Shown one piece after another: positions 1 through 6,262 of a stretch of 10,127 nt of DNA. This DNA is from JBCCSZ01 sp039199225. GTDB lineage: Bacteria > Bacteroidota > Bacteroidia > Chitinophagales > Saprospiraceae. The position numbers were made by a program, and so were the translations under genes. Every line of letters begins with the position of its first letter. Position 1 is the first letter of the stretch. The DNA is taken from the NCBI GenBank assembly GCA_039199225.1, contig JBCCSZ010000287.1, positions 1 through 10,127 on the forward strand, in the 5' to 3' direction. Under the pieces are notes generated by a model, which worked only from the letters and a program-made list of their open reading frames with translations, was not told the origin of the DNA and ran no database searches.

Positions 1-174
1 TTGATTTTCAACGATTCTTACAGTGTATCTCTAAGGCGTTACCTAAAGGACAGCTTTCGCCAATCTGCCTTTGTATGGAATCATCATTTTAAGAAGGAGA
101 TGGTTGAAGATTTAAAACCGGATATTGTTTTGCAGGAGTTTGTTGAGCGGTATGTGTATCGGGTAGGGTGGTAG
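1..174 (+). CDS. AlgJ/AlgX-like SGNH-hydrolase-fold protein, C-terminal fragment
   Basis: Frame 1 is open from the first base to a TAG at 172-174, giving the last 57 residues of a protein whose beginning lies outside the window. The fragment starts with L-I-F-N-D-S-Y-S and, after a basic/aromatic stretch, ends with K-P-D-I-V-L-Q-E-F-V-E-R-Y. That is the usual ending of the SGNH-like domain of alginate O-acetyltransferases AlgJ/AlgX and relatives, where the G/N-x-S-[FY]-S motif carries the catalytic serine and the V-x-Q-E-x-V-E-R-[YF] segment is the last strand and helix. In those families the protein works outside the inner membrane and transfers acetyl groups to an exopolysaccharide together with an MBOAT protein. 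The presumed MBOAT partner would lie upstream and cannot be seen. The assignment rests on these two short motifs, so the exact substrate is unknown. Confidence 0.62.
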   Translation: MIFNDSYSVSLRRYLKDSFRQSAFVWNHHFKKEMVEDLKPDIVLQEFVERYVYRVGW

Positions 175-226
175 TATGCAGATGAGCAGTTAAGTAGCTT
201 GTCGTTAGCTACGGGAATGGAATGTG

Positions 227-266
227 CAGTGGGTAATGCTGCGCTTAGATTCAACATTACCCACTG
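227..266. terminator. Hairpin between convergent genes, possible bidirectional terminator
   Basis: CAGTGGGTAATG (227-238) and its exact reverse complement CATTACCCACTG (255-266) form a perfect 12-bp stem around a 16-base loop. Skipping one G-G mismatch, three more pairs (223-225 with 268-270) extend it. It lies 52 bases after the AlgJ-like stop and 25 bases from the stop of the minus-strand membrane-protein gene, so it is well placed to end both transcripts. No T-run follows on either side, so it is not a textbook intrinsic terminator; an RNA-stabilising 3' hairpin is an alternative. Confidence 0.55.
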
Positions 267-291
267 GACAAGAGCTATTATTAAAAGCTAT

Positions 292-546
292 TTAGGAAGG
301 TTCGTATTCATAAGCCAAGGGTGTTATGGCTTTGGTTTCTCGTTGGCGAAGAGGTTCGACTTCTACGACCTCCTCAAAATTGTCTGGGTCCATGATTAGG
401 AAGGCGGCCACGCCGATAACCAGACCGATGACAGCTAATCCGACTATTGTATTCCAGGTAATTAGATAGTACAAGGTGAAGAGAAAAGAGCCTCCGAAGA
501 GCATCCCCAACGCATAACCCATGACGACATACATACTTCTTTTCAT
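292..546 (-). CDS. Small two-helix membrane protein, function unknown
   Basis: This is an 84-residue protein if translation starts at the ATG at 546; a TTG at 555 would add only three residues. Two hydrophobic segments are visible, at residues ~5-30 and ~33-52, joined by a very short loop. The N-terminal K-R pair and the long acidic tail (rich in Glu, residues 54-84) suggest that both ends face the cytoplasm, as a helical hairpin. I do not recognise a family, and no catalytic motif is seen. It faces away from the dihydroorotase gene and converges on the AlgJ-like gene. The reading as a real gene rests on its hydrophobic pattern, which is unlikely by chance, and on the hairpin just after its stop. 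Confidence 0.6.
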   Translation of the reverse strand: MKRSMYVVMGYALGMLFGGSFLFTLYYLITWNTIVGLAVIGLVIGVAAFLIMDPDNFEEVVEVEPLRQRETKAITPLAYEYEPS

Positions 547-713
547 AACTAACAAGATTGATGAGTGATTGAAGAATAGGTAGAGGGATGGGTACAGATT
601 AGACGATGTATTTACAACAAAAAAAATGCCAGCTTTGCAGTTTTATGCCTATTTTCGAGCCTGGATTTTCAATCTTCTAAGCCAAAAGTGCTCACATCAT
701 AAAACAAAAGAAC

Positions 714-2054
714 ATGTCCTCTATTTTGATCAAAAACGGTCGAATAATCAACCGTGGTGTCATTACAGAAGCGGATTTACTGATTCGCAACGGTCGAATC
801 GAACGGATAGATGCCCAAATCGATGCTCCGGCAGATAAGGAGCTGGATGCCTCTGGTAAATTCGTTCTCCCAGGCATCATCGATGACCAGGTACACTTTC
901 GCCAACCGGGCCTCACCCACAAAGCAGACCTATACACCGAGCCTCGGGCAGCCGTCGCCGGAGGGGTCACTTCCTACATGGAAATGCCCAATACCAAGCC
1001 ACCAGCGGTGACGCAAGAAAAGCTACAGGAAAAGTACGATGCGGCGGCCCAAAGCTCTTTGGCCAATTACTCCTTTTTCATGGGGGGCTCCAATGACAAT
1101 CTGGACGAAGTATTGCGGACCAACCCCAAGACCGTTTGTGGCATCAAAATATTTATGGGGTCCAGCACGGGGAATATGCTTGTCGATAATCGAGAGACGC
1201 TGGAGGCTGTTTTCGCAGGCACGCCCATGCTCATTGCGACACATTGCGAAGATGAAGCAACCATTCGCGCCAACGCGGCTGCAGCCAAGGAAAAATATGG
1301 CGAGGATGTACCGATTCACTTGCATCCGGAAATTCGCTCGGTCAAGGGCTGCTATTTGTCTTCCAGTTTGGCCATCGAGCTGGCAAAGAAGCACAACACC
1401 CGCCTGCACATTTTGCACATCTCCACTGCTGACGAGTTGGCTTTGTTTAGAAATGACATTCCTCTTTCGGAAAAACGCATTACCTCTGAAGTGTGCGTAC
1501 ACCATCTGTACTTCAACAGCAATGACTACGAACGTCTGGGGACACAGATCAAGTGCAATCCAGCCATCAAGGCGCCGAGCCACCAAGAGGCGCTATTTCC
1601 CGCTCTGCTGGACAATCGACTCGACATCATCGCCACAGACCATGCGCCCCATCTGTGGTCAGAAAAGCAAAACAGCTACTTCAAAGCACCTTCTGGCGTT
1701 CCGTTGATACAGCATACTTTGAATGTCATGTTGGAATTCCACCAAAAAGGCATGATCAGCATGGAGCGGATTGTTGAAAAAATGTGTCATGCACCGGCCG
1801 ACTGCTTTGGTGTCGAAAAGCGCGGTTATCTGGAGGAAGGCTACTGGGCGGATGTCGTCATACTCGATCCCGAGCGTTCCTGGATGGTCGAAAAGGACAA
1901 CATCCATTACAAATGTGGTTGGTCGCCGTTCGAGGGGCATAGCTTTACCGGATCAATCAGCGAAACCATTGTCAGTGGCCACCTGGCCTATCAAAACGGG
2001 CAGTTTTTTGAGGATAAGAAGGGAGAGCGCCTGACTTTTGATAAACTGTCCTAA
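714..2054 (+). CDS. pyrC: Dihydroorotase
   Basis: This is a 446-residue amidohydrolase of full family length that interconverts N-carbamoyl-L-aspartate and dihydroorotate, step three of pyrimidine synthesis, in the cytosol. The N-terminal beta part (K-N-G-R-I-I-N) leads to L-P-G-I-I-D-D-Q-V-H-F-R-Q-P-G-L-T-H-K at 52-70, which is the metal/substrate motif. M-E-M-P-N-T is at 89-94. K145 in I-K-I-F-M-G-S-S-T-G is the likely carboxylated lysine bridging the metals. Other expected ligands are H177 (A-T-H-C-E-D), H235 (L-H-I-L-H-I-S-T) and catalytic D309 (A-T-D-H-A-P-H). The first histidine of the usual H-x-H is Gln59 here. The start at 714 gives the normal N-terminus; no Shine-Dalgarno site is seen, as is common in Bacteroidota. 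The ankyrin gene begins 32 bases after the stop with no visible terminator, so the two are probably co-transcribed. Confidence 0.95.
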   Translation: MSSILIKNGRIINRGVITEADLLIRNGRIERIDAQIDAPADKELDASGKFVLPGIIDDQVHFRQPGLTHKADLYTEPRAAVAGGVTSYMEMPNTKPPAVTQEKLQEKYDAAAQSSLANYSFFMGGSNDNLDEVLRTNPKTVCGIKIFMGSSTGNMLVDNRETLEAVFAGTPMLIATHCEDEATIRANAAAAKEKYGEDVPIHLHPEIRSVKGCYLSSSLAIELAKKHNTRLHILHISTADELALFRNDIPLSEKRITSEVCVHHLYFNSNDYERLGTQIKCNPAIKAPSHQEALFPALLDNRLDIIATDHAPHLWSEKQNSYFKAPSGVPLIQHTLNVMLEFHQKGMISMERIVEKMCHAPADCFGVEKRGYLEEGYWADVVILDPERSWMVEKDNIHYKCGWSPFEGHSFTGSISETIVSGHLAYQNGQFFEDKKGERLTFDKLS

Positions 2055-2086
2055 GCCTTACTATCAAACTCAAAAACCCTTAGCCT

Positions 2087-2380
2087 ATGTCTGGAGGAGA
2101 TTGGAAACAACTGTTTTTTGCCTGCCAAAAGGGAGATTTGGAATTGGTGAAGTTTTACATTCGGTCGGGAATTGATCCCAACTACCAGCATCCTGAATTT
2201 ATGACAAGTCCCTTTTTGGAAAGCATTCGTTGCAATCAGCTGGATGTTGCAGCCTTCTTGCTGCAGAATGGCGCAGACCCTCATCGGAAGGAAGGCTTCG
2301 GGGCAGATGATGCCTTCTCTATTGCCAAGTCAATGAAAAATAAAGCAGCCATCGATCTGTTGAAAAAAATGGTTCCATAG
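2087..2380 (+). CDS. Small ankyrin-repeat protein
   Basis: This is a 97-residue protein made almost wholly of about three ankyrin repeats. Residues 5-33 hold the first (A-C-Q-K-G-D-L-E-L-V-K-F-Y-I-x-x-G-I-D-P-N), residues 38-70 the second (N-Q-L-D-V-A-A-F-L-L-Q-N-G-A-D-P) and residues ~72-95 a degenerate capping repeat. There is no signal peptide or membrane segment, so it should be a cytosolic protein-binding scaffold; the partner cannot be read from the sequence. It follows pyrC closely on the same strand. Its stop is only 14 bases from the stop of the convergent Clp-like gene, so any terminator for either gene must lie inside the other. A role with the neighbouring AAA+ gene is possible but rests on position alone. 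Confidence 0.85.
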   Translation: MSGGDWKQLFFACQKGDLELVKFYIRSGIDPNYQHPEFMTSPFLESIRCNQLDVAAFLLQNGADPHRKEGFGADDAFSIAKSMKNKAAIDLLKKMVP

Positions 2381-2394
2381 GCCAAAAGGAGTGC

Positions 2395-5300
2395 TTAATT
2401 GAGGCGAATCAAGCTTTGTCGGACCCTAGAAGGAATGCCAGCAAACACCATCAGCTTGAGTTCTTCGGCATTGATGTTGGCTGCGTTGGTGAAGCCACTT
2501 CGCAAATCGGTGACAGTTGATTTGGTGTCAAATATCCGGATGACCTGATTGGTCTGTTGGCCATTGTTGGTTTGACGGCTGTTTTGACGGCGAATGGTGG
2601 TTTTAATGGGCAGTGGATTGCGGTGTGCTTTGTAGAAAAGGTTGATGCCTACCTCTCCTTGCAACAACTCTATCAGGGAATGCCCTTCGGCATAAATGCT
2701 GAATCCTTTCTTATCGATCGAATGCTCTATGTCGAGTTCTTCAAACAAAGATTTATACAAATCGATTAAATATTCTATTTCGGCATCGCCCTGGCCGGTA
2801 ATGTAGGAGTGGAAGTGGAGGACGATTTGATCCGTCTTCTCGCGCAAAAAGCCCTTTGCAAATAGGCGCAACAAGGCTACGTTGAGGTAGCTGGAAATGA
2901 ATTCCGTCTCCATATTATCGAATTGGGCGGCACCATATTCATAGGATTCCCGAATTTCCTTCAGGGCTTCCTGCTGAAAAAGGCGGTCCTTTATCGATTG
3001 GCGGACGCCCTTGGAACCCCAGTCCTTGCGAGGAAAAATGGAGCTTCCCTTCAACCGCAGTGGCAATGCTGGCCCTTCCCGGAAGTGCCGATCCCGAAAC
3101 CCAAGGGACAGATTGGTGATCCGTTGCTTGGTGCTGGCAATCCGATCTTTGAAGTCGTAGTATTGCCAATCCAGGTTTTCGCCCTTCTCGTTTCCAATGA
3201 CAATGAGTTCGCTGTCGCTTTCTTCCCGGGCCTCCTCCATTTGGCGAACCTTATTTTCGATGAAGTCGATGTTGCGAAGCAGCTTGTTGTAAAACACCTT
3301 ACCACGAGCCACTTCCGGAAGGTTCGGAAGCCAGTCTTCTTCGATGGGGTCACAAAACTCCAATGGTGAAATCTTTGGCCTGAGTTTGTCTCCCTCCAAT
3401 AAAATGTCGAAAAGAATAGGGTTATCCGTCTTGGTAGAAATCAGCTGTTCGGCGGAAAGAGCCGTCAGGTCGCGTTCAATTTGCCGCTTGAGGGCGCGTC
3501 CACCCATTCGGGCATCAAAACCACGGCGAGCCACCCATTCCAGGGCGTCTTTGCTGATGTTGAGAATGGTCGTGCGACGCACAAAACCGTCTCTTTTCAA
3601 CAAATCCTTGATTTGCAGCCGGGCAATATTGAGGATGTGTTCGAGCTGTAGCGGATTGAACACCACAATGCGATCGATTCGGTTGAGGAATTCCGGACGA
3701 AACTTATTTTCCAATGATTTTTGATAAATCGCTCTTTCATCACTTCCATTGGTATCGAAGCCCAATCGAATGGAAGCTTCTTTAGCTCCGACATTGGAGG
3801 TCATTATGATGATGGTATTGGAAAAGTCAACTGTTCTCCCCACGCTGTCGGTCAGACGGCCGTCGTCCAGTACTTGTAATAGTAGATCGTGAACTTTGGG
3901 ATGTGCCTTTTCGATTTCATCAAATAGGATGACGCCAAAGGGGCGGTAGCGGACCTGTCCGGTTAAATGCCCTTCGGGATTGTGGTCGTCTCCAATGAGT
4001 CGGTGGATGGCCAGCGAATCGATGTACTCATTCATGTCGAAGCGCATCAAATGCTGCTGATTGCCCATCAGGTATTCGCACAAGATTTTGGCGCCCTCCG
4101 TCTTTCCTACGCCCGTCGGGCCGATGAACAAGAAAGAACCCAAGGGCTTTCCAGGTGGCGACAAGCGGGCTTTTATCGTATGAATGGTATTGGAAAGTGT
4201 TTCTACTGCCTCGGCCTGGCCAACCAAGCGCTGGGCGATCCATTCGTGGACCTCGTCCTTTTGAAAGGTGTAAGAAACATCGAAAATGCGTTCGTTGAGA
4301 CCACTGAAATCTTCAAACTCTCTTCGAATCTCTTCCAGATCGATGGTTTGAAATTTGTATTTGACTGCCAACTGATTCATCAATCGCATGATGCTCCCTG
4401 GCAGGGCCTTGCCCCGGAGGTAGTTGCGTTGGATGGTAAACAATTGGTTGATGGCCTGTATATTGAATTCGCAGCCGTACTGCAATTCGAGTGTGCGCCT
4501 TTGTTGCAGGACCATCCGTGCGGCCGTTTCCCGATCGGGTTCTTGCATTCGGATGACCTGGAATAGGTCGGAGAATCGACGGTCGTTTTCCTGTAGTATT
4601 TTCCACTCTTGCGAAGTCGCCAGTAGAATCAGCTGAATCTGCCGCTTTTCGAGATAAGGACGCAGCACATCGTTCATCGTCATGTTGTTCTGGCTGGATT
4701 TACCGATGCGCAGAATAGAGACGACATTATCGATCAAGAGCTTGTCGGGCTCCTGGCTTTTGCTGTCGGGTAGTGTCTTTAGGCGATTTTGGATGTATCC
4801 TAAGATGGCTTCCAGGCGTTTTTGCCACCAGCCCACATACATCATGCCCGCGATGATTCGATTGGGATCAATGTGCCAGATTTTGGGTAAGGAAACATCT
4901 GTCCGAGAAGGATGCTGTTCAATGTAACGACGAACAACTTCCTGTATGACGGTGTGTTTGCCAACCCCTTCCGGCCCGATCAAGACAATTGGTGTATTGC
5001 CTGATTGATAGATGATTCTGGATAGGCGCTCGACCAGCTCATTGCGGTAGAAGGATTGTTTCAGCTCGCTTGGATAGCGGCCATTGAGGTCGTAGCCTAC
5101 CTTCTCGATTTCCACCGAGCCATTGAAGTTTTCGTTGGGCTGCACCCGATCAAAAAACCAACTGTCGGCGCTTTCCTCGAAGGGCAGGGGCGCCTGCGAG
5201 ACATTGAGCGAAAGGGAAACGGTCGTGACAAAGGTCCCTTTGGGCGTCATAAAATTTTCTGGCTCGAAGTCGTTGCCTTCCCGCTCCCGATACAAACGGA

Positions 5301-5730
5301 GTAGCTCTTTGATGACTCTTTCGCCTTCGAGGGCTAGAGAAATGCGGCCTCTGTTGTCTGGGTGAGCCATGAAGATGTAACGACCAAAGGCCGGCAGGCA
5401 GATGAACTCAATGCCATTGACCTTGAAGGCTGCCATGGCAAAGGTTCCCTCGATGTATTTTCGTCCAATGGATATGCCCAACTCGTGGATTTCAAAACGC
5501 ACATCCGGATTGAACAGATACCACAGCAATTCATGGGCATTGGCCCGGCTCACGACCATCCCTTGCAAGTAGTGCCTAATTTCCTTTTTAAACTGATTGA
5601 GGGCCAACTCAAAGCGGCGGTTAAAAGCAGCCGGATGATACAAAAAAAGTGGCCGAATCTGATAGGATGATTTACCTTCAGATTTGGTATGCTGTACGAG
5701 GACCGGGAAGTTTAATTTGACAAAGCCCAT
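2395..5730 (-). CDS. Clp-type double AAA+ ATPase with release-factor-like C-terminal module
   Basis: This is a 1111-residue protein starting at the ATG at 5730. Residues ~1-210 are a unique N-domain unlike the ClpA/ClpB N-repeat. NBD1 (~225-460) has Walker A 252-260 (G-P-E-G-V-G-K-H-T), pore tyrosine Y298 in A-G-M-M-Y-V-G, a Walker B ending D334-N335 instead of Asp-Glu, and a D-R-R-F arginine motif at 383-386. The linker is short and lacks the ClpB middle coiled coil. NBD2 (~490-780) is ClpC-like: Walker A 537-545, Walker B V-I-L-F-D-E (600-605), sensor N646, F-R-P-E-F-L-N-R-I-D (677-686) and sensor-2 R745. The NBD2 pore loop is shortened and lacks GYVG. L656-G657-F658 matches the ClpC docking tripeptide for ClpP. 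Residues ~800-1111 contain helical segments, then a region like RF1/RF2 domains 2 and 4 without GGQ. It is probably cytosolic, as no signal peptide or membrane segment is seen. That it is an AAA+ Clp relative is firm; its task is unknown. Confidence 0.93.
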   Translation of the reverse strand: MGFVKLNFPVLVQHTKSEGKSSYQIRPLFLYHPAAFNRRFELALNQFKKEIRHYLQGMVVSRANAHELLWYLFNPDVRFEIHELGISIGRKYIEGTFAMAAFKVNGIEFICLPAFGRYIFMAHPDNRGRISLALEGERVIKELLRLYREREGNDFEPENFMTPKGTFVTTVSLSLNVSQAPLPFEESADSWFFDRVQPNENFNGSVEIEKVGYDLNGRYPSELKQSFYRNELVERLSRIIYQSGNTPIVLIGPEGVGKHTVIQEVVRRYIEQHPSRTDVSLPKIWHIDPNRIIAGMMYVGWWQKRLEAILGYIQNRLKTLPDSKSQEPDKLLIDNVVSILRIGKSSQNNMTMNDVLRPYLEKRQIQLILLATSQEWKILQENDRRFSDLFQVIRMQEPDRETAARMVLQQRRTLELQYGCEFNIQAINQLFTIQRNYLRGKALPGSIMRLMNQLAVKYKFQTIDLEEIRREFEDFSGLNERIFDVSYTFQKDEVHEWIAQRLVGQAEAVETLSNTIHTIKARLSPPGKPLGSFLFIGPTGVGKTEGAKILCEYLMGNQQHLMRFDMNEYIDSLAIHRLIGDDHNPEGHLTGQVRYRPFGVILFDEIEKAHPKVHDLLLQVLDDGRLTDSVGRTVDFSNTIIIMTSNVGAKEASIRLGFDTNGSDERAIYQKSLENKFRPEFLNRIDRIVVFNPLQLEHILNIARLQIKDLLKRDGFVRRTTILNISKDALEWVARRGFDARMGGRALKRQIERDLTALSAEQLISTKTDNPILFDILLEGDKLRPKISPLEFCDPIEEDWLPNLPEVARGKVFYNKLLRNIDFIENKVRQMEEAREESDSELIVIGNEKGENLDWQYYDFKDRIASTKQRITNLSLGFRDRHFREGPALPLRLKGSSIFPRKDWGSKGVRQSIKDRLFQQEALKEIRESYEYGAAQFDNMETEFISSYLNVALLRLFAKGFLREKTDQIVLHFHSYITGQGDAEIEYLIDLYKSLFEELDIEHSIDKKGFSIYAEGHSLIELLQGEVGINLFYKAHRNPLPIKTTIRRQNSRQTNNGQQTNQVIRIFDTKSTVTDLRSGFTNAANINAEELKLMVFAGIPSRVRQSLIRLN

Positions 5731-6262
5731 TCAATCGAGTAAAGTGTAAGCGCTTCGATAAATTAGGGACATTACAATTTCATCTAGGCACTTAGCTTCA
5801 AAAAATGGGTCGAAATATAAACAAAATGCAGCAAAGGAACCTGCTATGCAGTAACATTCCTTCGTCTGTGTTCTTTATGTGGCCTTTGTGGACAGACCCC
5901 AAACAGTATTCGGTCGATTGTCTAAGAGCACTACATAAGATGGGGGATTCGTCGGTTTTTTGCTTTTGGCTGCAATGGATTGGCACAAAGGAAAGATGGC
6001 AGAATATTATCTATTTATAAATATGATAAATAAAACTTTGACTTCTAAGGATTTATTTCAGTTTGCTGTTGTCTTATCTGTAGATTTTAATTAAGTTTAT
6101 ACCAATTACGAACCTCTACCTTTTGAATTTATTAAGGCTTTTTCACGGAAAATCCTTCGATCAAGTATACTGGATCGCGAGCAAACATCATTAAAGGAGG
6201 TATTGTTTAACAGGTGTAGAAATTAGTTAGACAATATCGGGTTAAAACAAAAAAATATTCCA
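5731..6262. promoter_or_regulatory. Divergent intergenic region between the two AAA+ genes
   Basis: These 532 bases separate the start of the Clp-like gene (minus strand) from that of the CbxX-like gene (plus strand) and must hold promoters for both. The part from ~6000 to 6250 is strikingly AT-rich and includes the perfect palindrome TATTTATAAATA (6012-6023) and an imperfect 20-bp palindrome at 6158-6177. I found no exact copy of the Bacteroidota promoter pattern (TTTG, about 19 bases, TAnnTTTG). The nearest on the plus strand is TACCTTTTG around 6117, one base too long. Short open frames at 5798-5986 (minus) and 5805-6020 (plus) have compositions that do not look like proteins. A small RNA in 5800-6000 cannot be excluded, but nothing specific supports one. 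Confidence 0.5.
6158..6177. promoter_or_regulatory. Imperfect 20-bp palindrome, candidate operator
   Basis: CGATCAAGTATACTGGATCG reads the same on both strands except for one mismatched pair (A6163/G6172). It has a perfect AGTATACT core flanked by CGATC and GATCG. It lies ~85 bases before the GTG start of the tandem CbxX-like gene, within the shared regulatory region, where a dimeric repressor or activator could bind. No regulator gene is adjacent, and a chance palindrome in AT-rich DNA is possible. Confidence 0.3.

Noticed and set aside
634..657. TTTG (634-637) and TATTTTCG (650-657) as a Bacteroidota promoter for pyrC
   Set aside because: The second element has one mismatch to TAnnTTTG, and the spacing of 12 bases is well short of the ~17-23 expected.
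692..2034. Several frames of 70-220 codons overlapping pyrC on both strands
   Set aside because: They are shadows of the dihydroorotase frame. Their proteins are rich in Arg, Cys, Pro and Ser without motifs, whereas the pyrC frame carries the full set of family motifs.
2923..4566. Long plus-strand frames (up to 199 codons) opposite the Clp-like gene
   Set aside because: They are complement shadows of a strongly supported AAA+ coding frame, and no motif or start signal supports them.
5865..5898. GTCTGT ... ACAGAC inverted repeat in the AAA+ intergenic region
   Set aside because: The stem is only six pairs with a loop of over 20 bases, which is expected by chance.
5798..6020. Overlapping short open frames on both strands in the AAA+ intergenic region (62 and 71 residues)
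   Set aside because: Their compositions (Cys, Trp, His and Met scattered, no hydrophobic or helical pattern) do not look like proteins, neither has a recognisable motif, and they occupy the same DNA on opposite strands.
6193..6226. Perfect Shine-Dalgarno-like AAAGGAGG at 6193-6200 followed by a TTG mini-frame of seven codons
   Set aside because: The spacing to the TTG is only two bases, the frame ends at once (TAG at 6224), and the site is ~60 bases before the real GTG start. It is most likely chance, though a leader peptide cannot be fully excluded.
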